Source of the DNA: Ferruginibacter sp.
Lineage (GTDB): Bacteria > Bacteroidota > Bacteroidia > Chitinophagales > Chitinophagaceae
Assembly: GCA_025362765.1 (NCBI GenBank)
Contig: JANYFI010000060.1
Location: 1-9,067 of the forward strand
Direction: 5' to 3'
Length of the DNA stretch: 9,067 nt
The notes under the pieces are model-generated. The model was given only the letters and a program-made list of their open reading frames with translations. It did not search any database and was not told the DNA's origin. The translations under genes were made by a program, and so were the position numbers. Below are positions 1 to 5,874 of this stretch, piece by piece. Within the stretch, counting starts at the first letter, position 1. Every line of letters begins with the position of its first letter.

Positions 1-1
1 T

Positions 2-202
2 ATTACAGGGGCAATGCTAAAAAAATATTTCAAGTTTGCTTTTGTAATTATCCTGGTGGTAGCTGCGGTTATCACGCCATCTCCAGACTGGACCAGCCAG
101 TTTATTGTTGCCATTCCGCTGGTGTTATTGTATTGGGTTAGCATCTTGCTTGCAAGCAGTGTTGACAGAAAAAAGGCAAAAGATGAAAAAGAATGGAGTT
201 AG
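2..202 (+). CDS. tatC: Sec-independent protein translocase TatC, C-terminal fragment (5' end outside window)
   Basis: The reading frame is open from the first codon of the window and ends in TAG at 200-202, so only about the last 66 residues are visible. It shows a short basic stretch (LKKYFK), a hydrophobic helix, the ITPSPDW-type loop, a second hydrophobic helix beginning with FIVAIPL, and a charged cytoplasmic tail. The pattern of helix, ITP-x-PD loop, SQ, then (V/L)(A/S)IPL and LLY is characteristic of the last two transmembrane segments of TatC, the inner-membrane receptor that recognises twin-arginine signal peptides and, with TatA, exports folded proteins. An internal ATG at 14 is not the start. 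The identification rests on this short segment alone, but the signature is specific. Upstream tat genes cannot be seen. Confidence 0.85.
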   Translation: MTGAMLKKYFKFAFVIILVVAAVITPSPDWTSQFIVAIPLVLLYWVSILLASSVDRKKAKDEKEWS

Positions 203-204
203 CT

Positions 205-297
205 TTTAATGGGTAATTGCTTAATGAATTATTGACAAATGTTTAATCGATAAATATTAAATTTGTAGTGTTATTTAATTAGCAATTAGCCATTAAA
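205..297. repeat. Imperfect inverted repeat flanking the rpiB promoter region
   Basis: TTTAATGGGTAATTGCT at 205-221 is matched in inverted orientation by AGCAATTAGCCATTAAA at 281-297 (16 of 17 positions), with 59 bases between the arms. The 12-base core AATGGGTAATTG (208-219) occurs again, exactly inverted, inside the first codons of rpiB at 361-372. The arms are A/T-rich but the match is longer than expected by chance. In a read-through transcript from tatC they could form a long stem. If transcription starts from the candidate promoter between the arms, only the right arm is in the message. Confidence 0.6.
232..265 (+). promoter_or_regulatory. Candidate rpiB promoter (TAAATTTG)
   Basis: TAAATTTG at 258-265 fits the Bacteroidota -7 consensus TAnnTTTG. 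A TTGAC at 232-236 lies upstream, but the 23-base spacing is longer than usual, so it may not be the -33 element. The predicted start of transcription, near 271, would give rpiB a leader of roughly 70 bases made of the AATTA repeats. The element is inferred from sequence only. Confidence 0.5.
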
Positions 298-342
298 TAA
301 TTATCTAATTAATTTTCAGTTCACCAATTATCAATTAAAGCC
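277..342 (+). repeat. Degenerate AATTA-type short tandem units in rpiB leader
   Basis: The 66 bases up to the rpiB start codon can be cut, without gaps, into units that nearly all begin AATTA: AATTAGC, AATTAGCC, ATTAAAT, AATTATCT, a longer 19-base unit at 307-325, AATTATC and AATTAAAGCC. Unit lengths are mostly 7 or 8. The block upstream (205-240) carries similar units in the opposite orientation. It looks like a decayed low-complexity repeat rather than a coding or classical regulatory sequence. Confidence 0.5.
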
Positions 343-792
343 ATGTCTACATTTAATTTACAATTACCCATTGCCATTGGCTGCGATCATGCAGGTTTTG
401 ACTGCAAGGAAGACCTTATTTCTTTTTTAGAAGGAGAAGGCGTTGCATTTCATGATTTTGGCACCTACAATAAAGAATCTGTCGATTATCCCGATTTTGC
501 GCACCCGGTAGCCAATGCTGTAGAAAAGGGTGAAGCTGCTTTTGGTATTCTGTTATGCGGCAGCGCCAATGGCGTAGCAATTACCGCTAATAAGCACCAG
601 GGTATACGCGCCGCCATTTGCTGGGGCGAAGAACTGGCAGAACTGGCCCGTAAACATAATAATGCAAATATTCTTTGCATTCCCGCCAGGTTTGTTCGCG
701 ATGGTGATGCAGAAAAAATGCTTGATGTATTTATGAACACCGCTTTTGAAGGTGAAAGGCACCAGTTAAGAATTAATAAAATGGCTTGTTGA
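343..792 (+). CDS. rpiB: Ribose-5-phosphate isomerase B (RpiB/LacA/LacB family)
   Basis: The 149-residue protein has the usual family length. It should interconvert ribose 5-phosphate and ribulose 5-phosphate in the cytoplasmic non-oxidative pentose phosphate pathway. Landmarks are the N-terminal IAIGCDHAGF (10-19, with Asp15 and His16 of the phosphate/substrate site), DYPDFA (48-53), the active-site block LCGSANGVAITANK with Cys72 as the likely catalytic base, the RKHNNAN stretch with His105, and the C-terminal EGERHQLRI with phosphate-binding arginines (139 and 143). In Escherichia coli RpiB the block reads CGTG; here Ser74 replaces the threonine, a conservative change. Some family members act on allose 6-phosphate or galactose 6-phosphate, which sequence alone does not exclude. 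The ATG at 343 is the only start that keeps the first beta strand. The gene follows tatC but has its own promoter-like element. Confidence 0.94.
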   Translation: MSTFNLQLPIAIGCDHAGFDCKEDLISFLEGEGVAFHDFGTYNKESVDYPDFAHPVANAVEKGEAAFGILLCGSANGVAITANKHQGIRAAICWGEELAELARKHNNANILCIPARFVRDGDAEKMLDVFMNTAFEGERHQLRINKMAC

Positions 793-810
793 TGTCGGTT
801 GGGTTTAGGA

Positions 811-930
811 CGTTTCCCTATCCGTTACGTAAAAAAGAGACCGGGCTATCCCCGGCTGAAAGACTTCAGCACGGCGGACATTGCCATCTTTTTTATCCTT
901 CCAAAAAAGTGTTTCCGCTTCTATCCATCA
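811..930. repeat. Hairpin-rich intergenic element with CTATCC words (suspected dispersed repeat)
   Basis: This block lies in the 285-base gap between rpiB and the M28 peptidase gene. It carries CTATCC three times (818-823, 846-851, 921-926), a hairpin CCGGG/CCCGG at 841-855 with a five-base loop, a second hairpin GCTGAA/TTCAGC at 855-870, and CTTTTTT/AAAAAAG at 888-909 with an eight-base loop. The T-run at 887-894 can alternatively pair with AAAAAAGA at 831-838. GTTTCC words occur near both ends (812 and 911). From memory it resembles a GGGCTATCC ... TTTCCGCTxCTATCC element seen between genes in Bacteroidota genomes, but I cannot verify that here. An open frame crossing it (799-1014, TTG start) has no recognisable domain. 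Confidence 0.45.
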
Positions 931-1054
931 TGCATTGATTTAAAATGTGTTGTTAGCGCCGAAGTTAAAAAACACCAGTACTTACACTCAAGCCAGGTAA
1001 ATCAGCCAGCTTAAACCAGTCAGCAATAAGTAATTCAACAATTATTGAATACTG

Positions 1055-1062
1055 TTATTTTG
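1055..1062 (+). promoter_or_regulatory. Weak candidate promoter for the M28 peptidase gene
   Basis: TTATTTTG matches TAnnTTTG at all but one fixed position and sits 15 bases before the start codon at 1078. No -33 TTTG is seen at the expected distance. A short dyad ATTCAA-N6-TTGAAT (1033-1050) lies just upstream. Confidence 0.3.
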
Positions 1063-1077
1063 ACAAAAAATTGATAC

Positions 1078-2655
1078 ATGACAAAAATAATTTCCCTGTT
1101 AAGCTTTCTATTAGTCCTGCAACTTATATCTGTTGCACAAAATAATAAGGTCGCTAAATACGCCGCTACCATTACGGCGGCTAATTTAAAAAAGCAATTA
1201 ACCATCATTGCAAGTGCCGAAATGGAAGGCCGTGAAACAGGCACCGAAGGCCAGCGCAAAGCTGCTGCTTACATTGAAAGTGAATTTAAAAAAATGGGTT
1301 TGTCTCCTGTAAAAACCTTAAATGGTTATCAGCAATTGTATCCGCTGTACCAGGATAGACTTAACAGCGAATTGATAGTAAATAACCAGCCTGCAAAAAA
1401 TGGTGTAGATTATATAAGTCCCGCCACCAGCAATGAAACAGGTAACAATAATGCTCCCTCAATTATTTTTGCAGGATATGGCATTGACGACTCTGCCTAT
1501 AGTGACTACACAGGCATTGATGTTAAAGATAAGATTGTCGTATTTTTCCTTGGGGAACCAAAAAAAGATGAACAATATTTTATCGATGGCAGCCAGGCGG
1601 GCAAATGGAGCTATCCGGGCTTAAGTGTAAAACTGGCTACTGCAAAAGCGAAGGGCGCTGCCGCTGCATTTGTAATTAGTCCCTTGCAGGAAAACTTTAC
1701 ACAAAGATCAATTGACAACAGCAAAAAAAGTATGCTTTATTTTCCACGCGAAGAATCGGGCATACCTGTAAATTATGCTATGTTATCTCATGCCTATGCA
1801 AAAAATATGTTGAGCAATACTTTCGATTCGCTCATAAAACGGGCAAAAGCCAATCAGCCGTTTACCGCGGATTCTATTGCGGCAATCAACGAGCCTGTTC
1901 AATTTAAGTATCATAAATTTCGGACTACGGTGAATGCCAGCAATGTTGCAGGTATTGTTGAGGGCACAGACAAAAAAGATGAATATGTTTTTTGTACGGC
2001 GCACTATGATCACCTGGGCAAACATGACGGCCAAATTTATTACGGAGCGGATGATGATGGCAGTGGAACCTGCGGCGTGCTGGAAATGGCTAAGGCATTT
2101 GCCAAGGCAAAAAAAGAGGGCCATGGCCCCAGGAGAACCATGATATTTATGACGGTGAGCGGCGAAGAAAAAGGATTATGGGGAAGCGAATATTACAGCG
2201 ATCACCCTTTTGTTGATTTGGATAAAACTTCCGTTGATTTAAATACAGACATGGTAGGGAGGGTTGATACAGAACGCAAAACCGGCGACAGTTTAAACTA
2301 TGTATATGTAATTGGTCATGATAAATTAAGCAGTGACCTGCCTGTAATAAACGAAGCGGCCAATATCAAAAATGGCGCACTTACACTGGATTATAAATTT
2401 GACGATCCCAATGATAACGAAAGAATTTATTACCGCAGCGATCACTACAATTTTGCACGCAAGGGCGTACCCGTATTATTTTTTTACGATGGTATGTTAA
2501 AAGCAGATTATCATAAGCCGACTGACACCGTGGATAAAATTAATTTCTCCCTGTACGAAAAAAGGGTGCGCATGATATTTTATACGGCATGGGAAATTGC
2601 CAACCGGGATGATATGCTGAAGAGGGATATTCCGTTGCCGGAAGAGAGCAGGTAA
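1078..2655 (+). CDS. Secreted M28-family zinc metallopeptidase with PA-like insert
   Basis: The 525-residue protein begins with a signal peptide (MTKII, then a leucine-rich core ending near SVAQ at 21), so it is exported to the periplasm or surface. Residues about 34-75 form the helical region with the EMEGRETGTEGQ motif typical of larger M28 peptidases. About 95-260 resembles a protease-associated (PA) insert, including FAGYGI and DVKDKIVVFF. The catalytic domain shows the co-catalytic zinc site in order: AHYDH (His309, Asp311), GADDDGSG (323-330, bridging Asp), SGEEKGLWGS (general base Glu363, ligand Glu364), NTDMVGR (Asp391) and DYHKPTDT (His479). All ligands appear intact, so it is probably active as an aminopeptidase or a related N-terminal amidohydrolase. 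Glutaminyl cyclases share the fold, so substrate is unknown. It stands alone, followed by a strong terminator. Confidence 0.93.
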   Translation: MTKIISLLSFLLVLQLISVAQNNKVAKYAATITAANLKKQLTIIASAEMEGRETGTEGQRKAAAYIESEFKKMGLSPVKTLNGYQQLYPLYQDRLNSELIVNNQPAKNGVDYISPATSNETGNNNAPSIIFAGYGIDDSAYSDYTGIDVKDKIVVFFLGEPKKDEQYFIDGSQAGKWSYPGLSVKLATAKAKGAAAAFVISPLQENFTQRSIDNSKKSMLYFPREESGIPVNYAMLSHAYAKNMLSNTFDSLIKRAKANQPFTADSIAAINEPVQFKYHKFRTTVNASNVAGIVEGTDKKDEYVFCTAHYDHLGKHDGQIYYGADDDGSGTCGVLEMAKAFAKAKKEGHGPRRTMIFMTVSGEEKGLWGSEYYSDHPFVDLDKTSVDLNTDMVGRVDTERKTGDSLNYVYVIGHDKLSSDLPVINEAANIKNGALTLDYKFDDPNDNERIYYRSDHYNFARKGVPVLFFYDGMLKADYHKPTDTVDKINFSLYEKRVRMIFYTAWEIANRDDMLKRDIPLPEESR

Positions 2656-2667
2656 TAAAACTATTAA

Positions 2668-2711
2668 TTTAAAAAACAGGGCGCCTCTTATGAAGCGCCC
2701 TGTTTTTTAAA
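2668..2711. terminator. Strong bidirectional intrinsic terminator after the M28 gene
   Basis: A perfect 17-bp stem pairs 2668-2684 with 2695-2711, with a ten-base loop. The G/C-rich core CAGGGCGC/GCGCCCTG is flanked by six A on the left and six T on the right, so it can work on both strands. It begins 13 bases after the M28 stop codon. The minus-strand gene converging from the right ends at 2911, and the 199 bases between hold no other clear feature, so that gene could use the same terminator. Confidence 0.92.
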
Positions 2712-2910
2712 AACCTATTTGATCCGAAGTAATTGTTATAAAAGGCTGTTTTTAACTAGCGACTGGGCCGACTATATAAAAAATAAAAGTTATCAAAAAT
2801 TCTATTTTCAGGTAAGTTGATTGGAGTTAATATCCATCACAAAAGTTTATAAGTTAAAAACTAAAACATACCCGGAAAACACATTTTTAGAACAGATCGG
2901 CACTTCACTT

Positions 2911-3885
2911 TTACCAGCCCAATATCCACGCAAATATCAGTGGACAAACAATGGTAGCATCACTCTCCACAATAAACTTTGGTGTATTGATATCTAATTT
3001 TCCCCAGGTAATTTTTTCGTTCGGCACTGCTCCTGAGTAAGAACCATAAGAAGTGGTTGAATCGCTTACCTGGCAAAAATAATTCCAGAACGGCACATCG
3101 TGCCATTCCAAATCCTGGTACATCATCGGCACAACACATATCGGAAAATCACCGGCAATGCCGCCACCGATCTGGAAAAAGCCCACTCCTTTTCCGGCAG
3201 AATTATTTTTATACCAGTCCGCCAGCCAAACCATGTATTCAATACCGCTTTTCATAGTGGTAGCCTTTAACTGGTTTTTTATAATATAACTCGCAAAAAT
3301 ATTTCCCATGGTACTGTCTTCCCAGCCCGGTACCACAATCGGAATATTTTTTTGCGCCGCTGCCAGCATCCAGCTGTTTTTAGGATCAATTTCATAGTAC
3401 TGTTCCAATACACCGCTCAGCAGCATTTTGTACATATACTCGTGTGGAAAATAGCGTTCCCCCGTGTCGTCAGCTTCTTTCCATATTTTATGAATGTGCT
3501 GCTGCAATCTTCTGAACGCTTCCTCTTCGGGTATGCAGGTATCGGTTACCCGGTTGTAATGGTTTTCCAGCAAATCCCATTCTTCCTGCGGACTTAGATC
3601 GCGGTAATTAGGTACCCTTTTATAATGGCTATGAGCAACAAGGTTCATGATATCTTCTTCCAGGTTGGCACCTGTGCAACTGATGATGCTAACTTTATCC
3701 TGCCTGATCATTTCCGCCAGGCTCAGGCCAAGTTCAGCGGTGCTCATGGCCCCTGCCAACGTAATCATCATTTTTCCGCCCTCATCCAAATGTGTTACGT
3801 ATCCTTTGGCCGCATCCATTAAAGCGGCTGCATTAAAATGACGGTAATGGTGTTCAATAAAATCAGAAACCGGTCCTTTGTTCAT
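2911..3885 (-). CDS. Deoxyhypusine-synthase-like family protein
   Basis: The 324-residue protein matches the DHS fold family in length and motifs. An NAD-binding segment reads SCTGANLEEDI (69-79, compare the T-x-G-x-EED of true DHS). A GWEDSTMGNIF block (187-197) follows, then FFQIGGGIAGDF (236-247), and NEKITWGKLD (289-298), where Lys296 corresponds to the lysine that forms the enzyme-butylamine intermediate. Eukaryotic and archaeal DHS moves an aminobutyl group from spermidine to a lysine of eIF5A. Most bacteria lack eIF5A, and the related homospermidine synthases use a small amine acceptor instead, so polyamine conversion is a reasonable but unproven guess. By-eye comparison suggests some DHS active-site residues are replaced (see findings). 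It is cytoplasmic, with no signal peptide. It is divergent from the hydrolase gene and probably transcribed alone. Family assignment is secure; the reaction is not. Confidence 0.88.
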   Translation of the reverse strand: MNKGPVSDFIEHHYRHFNAAALMDAAKGYVTHLDEGGKMMITLAGAMSTAELGLSLAEMIRQDKVSIISCTGANLEEDIMNLVAHSHYKRVPNYRDLSPQEEWDLLENHYNRVTDTCIPEEEAFRRLQQHIHKIWKEADDTGERYFPHEYMYKMLLSGVLEQYYEIDPKNSWMLAAAQKNIPIVVPGWEDSTMGNIFASYIIKNQLKATTMKSGIEYMVWLADWYKNNSAGKGVGFFQIGGGIAGDFPICVVPMMYQDLEWHDVPFWNYFCQVSDSTTSYGSYSGAVPNEKITWGKLDINTPKFIVESDATIVCPLIFAWILGW

Positions 3886-3940
3886 AATTACTTTTTTTTA
3901 TGTAAAAAATGCTCCGTTAGAATGTGTAAAAGAATGGTAG

Positions 3941-3948
3941 CAAAAATA
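3941..3948 (-). promoter_or_regulatory. Candidate promoter of the DHS-like gene (TATTTTTG, minus strand)
   Basis: On the minus strand TATTTTTG fits TAnnTTTG exactly and lies about 55 bases before the start codon at 3885. I see no convincing TTTG at the -33 position. The leader is A/T-rich, and the start has no Shine-Dalgarno match beyond an A-run followed by AGTAATT. Confidence 0.45.
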
Positions 3949-4033
3949 GTTTTTTTTATTGACGGGTAAGGGATTTATGCCCTGCATTTGTGTTGTGTTT
4001 ACGGGCAATTTTTAACTGACAAATTGTATGGCT

Positions 4034-4041
4034 TACCTTTA
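4034..4041 (+). promoter_or_regulatory. Possible promoter of the alpha/beta hydrolase gene (TACCTTTA)
   Basis: TACCTTTA differs from TAnnTTTG only in the last base and lies 36 bases before the ATG at 4078. The same ten bases TACCTTTAGG recur right before the ACP-phosphodiesterase-like gene (5862-5871), which supports a shared promoter motif. No -33 element is evident here. Confidence 0.35.
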
Positions 4042-4077
4042 GGTGATCTTATACGGTTTCAATTTATTCTGTCATTT

Positions 4078-5022
4078 ATGAAAAAGATATTCACCTTATT
4101 ATTACTGCTGAATGCAGCTGTTATCTTTGCCCAGCCAATAGAAGACAGCGTTTCGTTATCCACCACCAGCGGAATATTGAAAGGATCCCGGTTTTTACCT
4201 GCTGGAAAAACTTCCTTTCCGGTATTGATAATTATCCCCGGATCAGGCCCTACAGACCGCTATGGCAACAATCCCATGGGCGTAAAAGCCAATAGCTATA
4301 AAATGATGGCAACTGAATTGAGCAGTAAAAATATCGGTGTGCTGCTATTTGATAAAAGAGGCATTGCCGGCAGCCGCACGGCAGCGGGCAGTGAAGCGGA
4401 TCTTCGTTTTGAAACGTATGTAAATGATGTAGTTGAATGGATTCAGTGGCTTCAAAAAGATAAACGGGTGAAGGGCATTTTTGTAGCGGGCCACAGCGAA
4501 GGATCTTTGATAGGCATCCTTGCAGCACAAAAAATAAAAACACAGGGCTTTATTTCCATAGCAGGGCCGGCAAAAGGTATTGCTGAAATAATCACGGGGC
4601 AATATGCGGCGCAGTTGCCCAAGGCGGCCGTAATAGTGGACAGCCTTTTTAAACGCCTGCAAAATAACCAGCCGCTTGATACAGTACCGCCATACCTAAT
4701 GAGTATTTTCAGGCCATCCGTGCAACCCTACATGAAATCGTGGATGAAATATATTCCCTGTAATGAATTAAATAAATTGACCATTCCCATACTAATTATT
4801 CAGGGTACTACCGATCTGCAAGTTAATGCCATCGAAGCCATCCAGTTAAAAAAATGCAGCAAAAATGCCCTACTTGTTTTTCTTGACAGCATGAATCATG
4901 TATTGAAAGACGCGTCGGCTAACAGGGTGCAGAATATGGCGACCTATGCAAATCCAACATTGCCATTATCAGCTGGTTTAATGCCTGCCATCTTTGCATT
5001 CATTCAAAAAAATAATCACTGA
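4078..5022 (+). CDS. Secreted alpha/beta hydrolase (serine esterase/peptidase S33-like)
   Basis: Starting at the ATG at 4078 gives 314 residues beginning with a clear signal peptide (MKKIFTLLLLLNAAVIFAQ, cleavage near 19), so the protein is exported. A longer frame with a TTG start at 3988 would bury this signal peptide and was not chosen. The alpha/beta-hydrolase landmarks are all present: the oxyanion-hole loop PGSGPTDRYGN (54-64), FDKRG (91-95), the nucleophile elbow GHSEG with Ser140, the acidic residue in QGTTDLQV (Asp246), and the final histidine in SMNHVLK (His274). The triad appears intact. A helical lid region lies around 165-230. Relatives are annotated as alpha/beta hydrolases or dienelactone-hydrolase/S33-type proteins with ester or peptide substrates. 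Sequence does not show which. It converges with the PepSY-like gene downstream. Confidence 0.9.
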   Translation: MKKIFTLLLLLNAAVIFAQPIEDSVSLSTTSGILKGSRFLPAGKTSFPVLIIIPGSGPTDRYGNNPMGVKANSYKMMATELSSKNIGVLLFDKRGIAGSRTAAGSEADLRFETYVNDVVEWIQWLQKDKRVKGIFVAGHSEGSLIGILAAQKIKTQGFISIAGPAKGIAEIITGQYAAQLPKAAVIVDSLFKRLQNNQPLDTVPPYLMSIFRPSVQPYMKSWMKYIPCNELNKLTIPILIIQGTTDLQVNAIEAIQLKKCSKNALLVFLDSMNHVLKDASANRVQNMATYANPTLPLSAGLMPAIFAFIQKNNH

Positions 5023-5072
5023 CATATTTTCGAGCGGTAAAATTGATCAATAAAAACGGCGCCAATGTTACT

Positions 5073-5099
5073 AAAAAAGTCCTTCAAAATCAATTGAAG
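5073..5099 (-). terminator. Likely terminator of the PepSY-like gene
   Basis: Read on the minus strand, CTTCAA (5094-5099) pairs with TTGAAG (5082-5087) across a six-base loop and is followed by GAC and six T (5073-5078). It lies about 30 bases past the stop codon of the minus-strand gene at 5127. The stem is short, so the call is moderate. For the plus-strand hydrolase gene no T-run follows this stem. Confidence 0.5.
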
Positions 5100-5126
5100 A
5101 ACTTCATAAAATTCATTCATCCATTA

Positions 5127-5573
5127 TTATTTTTTCATTTTCTTTTCAATTGTAACCTCTCCGTTGGGCCGTATTCTTAGTTCGAGCACTTTCTTTTCAT
5201 TACTTACAAAAGCCTGGTACATTGTCTCGCCATTACAAGCCAGTTCTATTACCTGTTGGGGTATAACATACTCATTATATTTTTGAGAGAGCACCATTGA
5301 AACCGACAGCGGAGCCTGGCTCAAAGCAATTCTTCTTGACGTGCCGAGGAGTTGTCCTTCGTCGTTGTAAGCTGCATTTACCGTTGTCTCATTCATAACA
5401 AAAGAGACAAAATAAAAATCACCTGTTTTTTGCCAGCTTACATTTTGTGCTTTAATAAAATCTTTTTCAAATGCGCCTTCTACCTGCTTTGTTACGGAGT
5501 CGCCTTTAACAGCAAAAGCAGTGGCGGAAAACAGTAAGACAATTGCTGTTAGGATGGTTGTTACCTTTTTCAT
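5127..5573 (-). CDS. Small secreted PepSY-like (BLIP-like fold) protein of unknown role
   Basis: The 148-residue protein has a typical signal peptide (MKKVTTILTAIVLLFSATAF, cleavage near AFA at 21). The mature part reads like one PepSY-like unit: a helix with VEGAFEKDFIKAQNVSW (31-47), an antiparallel strand pair with FYFVSFVMN and a turn YNDEGQLLGTSR (69-80), a second helix with LSVSMVLSQKYNEY (89-102), and a final strand pair ending EVTIEKKMKK. Such proteins are abundant in Bacteroidota, sit in the periplasm or envelope, and lack a known enzymatic function. No catalytic residues or lipobox cysteine are visible. The gene is alone, converging with the hydrolase gene, and its promoter is overlaid by a dyad, suggesting regulated expression. 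The family call is from pattern, not from a profile search. Confidence 0.75.
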   Translation of the reverse strand: MKKVTTILTAIVLLFSATAFAVKGDSVTKQVEGAFEKDFIKAQNVSWQKTGDFYFVSFVMNETTVNAAYNDEGQLLGTSRRIALSQAPLSVSMVLSQKYNEYVIPQQVIELACNGETMYQAFVSNEKKVLELRIRPNGEVTIEKKMKK

Positions 5574-5625
5574 TTTTTTATTTTTTGGTTAATTGATTAC
5601 TGCCAGTGAGACAGTTTTTTTGATT

Positions 5626-5645
5626 GATGATACAAATGTATCATC
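5626..5645 (-). promoter_or_regulatory. Promoter of the PepSY-like gene overlaid by a perfect 9+9 dyad
   Basis: On the minus strand TACATTTG (5633-5640) matches TAnnTTTG exactly, about 60 bases before the start codon. The same bases lie inside the inverted repeat GATGATACA-AA-TGTATCATC (5626-5645), whose nine-base arms are perfect complements. A palindrome centred on the -7 element is where a dimeric repressor would block RNA polymerase. No good -33 TTTG is seen, which fits a promoter that depends on, or is controlled by, another protein. The binding protein is unknown. Confidence 0.55.
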
Positions 5646-5840
5646 CCCGCATGTCAGACACCATCACTTCTTGATTAAAAACACTGCAAAAAAAATTTAT
5701 AGTACAAGCGGTACAGCCAACGCTTTTTTCGGTCATAACAACCAGCTACAATCCAGTACCGGCAAACATTGCATTTATTTCATAATAAAATATTAAAATT
5801 GCAAAACAGCATGTTAAATTATAAAGGCGGTTTATAACAT

Positions 5841-5869
5841 TTTGCTATAGCACTATTTTAATACCTTTA
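5841..5869 (+). promoter_or_regulatory. Candidate promoter of the ACP-phosphodiesterase-like gene, near-leaderless
   Basis: TTTG at 5841-5844 and TACCTTTA at 5862-5869 are separated by 17 bases, resembling the -33/-7 pair of Bacteroidota with one mismatch in the -7. The -7 element ends only five bases before the ATG at 5875, so transcription would begin at or next to the start codon. Confidence 0.45.
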
Positions 5870-5874
5870 GGCAT

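Larger units (their letters stand above)
5574..5874. other. Divergent intergenic region without a gene
   Basis: This 301-base gap separates the minus-strand PepSY-like gene from the plus-strand ACP-phosphodiesterase-like gene. Its left end holds the promoter and dyad of the former (5626-5645) and its right end the promoter of the latter (5841-5869). Between them (about 5646-5840) the sequence is A/T-rich, with no credible coding frame, RNA gene or strong hairpin that I can see. An open frame at 5593-5796 has no recognisable protein features. Confidence 0.6.

Noticed and set aside
232..260. Classical sigma-70 style promoter TTGACA with TATTAA 17 bases on, before rpiB
   Set aside because: The spacing fits by chance in A/T-rich DNA; the overlapping TAAATTTG is the better match to promoters of this phylum.
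799..1014. A 71-residue open frame after rpiB
   Set aside because: It uses a TTG start, has no domain or signal peptide, and runs through the hairpin and CTATCC block, so it is more likely an artefact over an intergenic element.
1783..2124. Minus-strand open frame of 113 residues within the M28 gene
   Set aside because: It lies antisense to the zinc-binding core of a well-supported peptidase and shows no recognisable protein features.
3988..4077. N-terminal extension of the hydrolase from a TTG codon
   Set aside because: The ATG at 4078 begins a textbook signal peptide; the extension would place 30 residues before it and cover the candidate promoter.
4250..4662. Two overlapping minus-strand frames inside the hydrolase gene
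   Set aside because: They are antisense to the GHSEG region, have cysteine- and tyrosine-rich low-plausibility composition, and have no promoter or domain.
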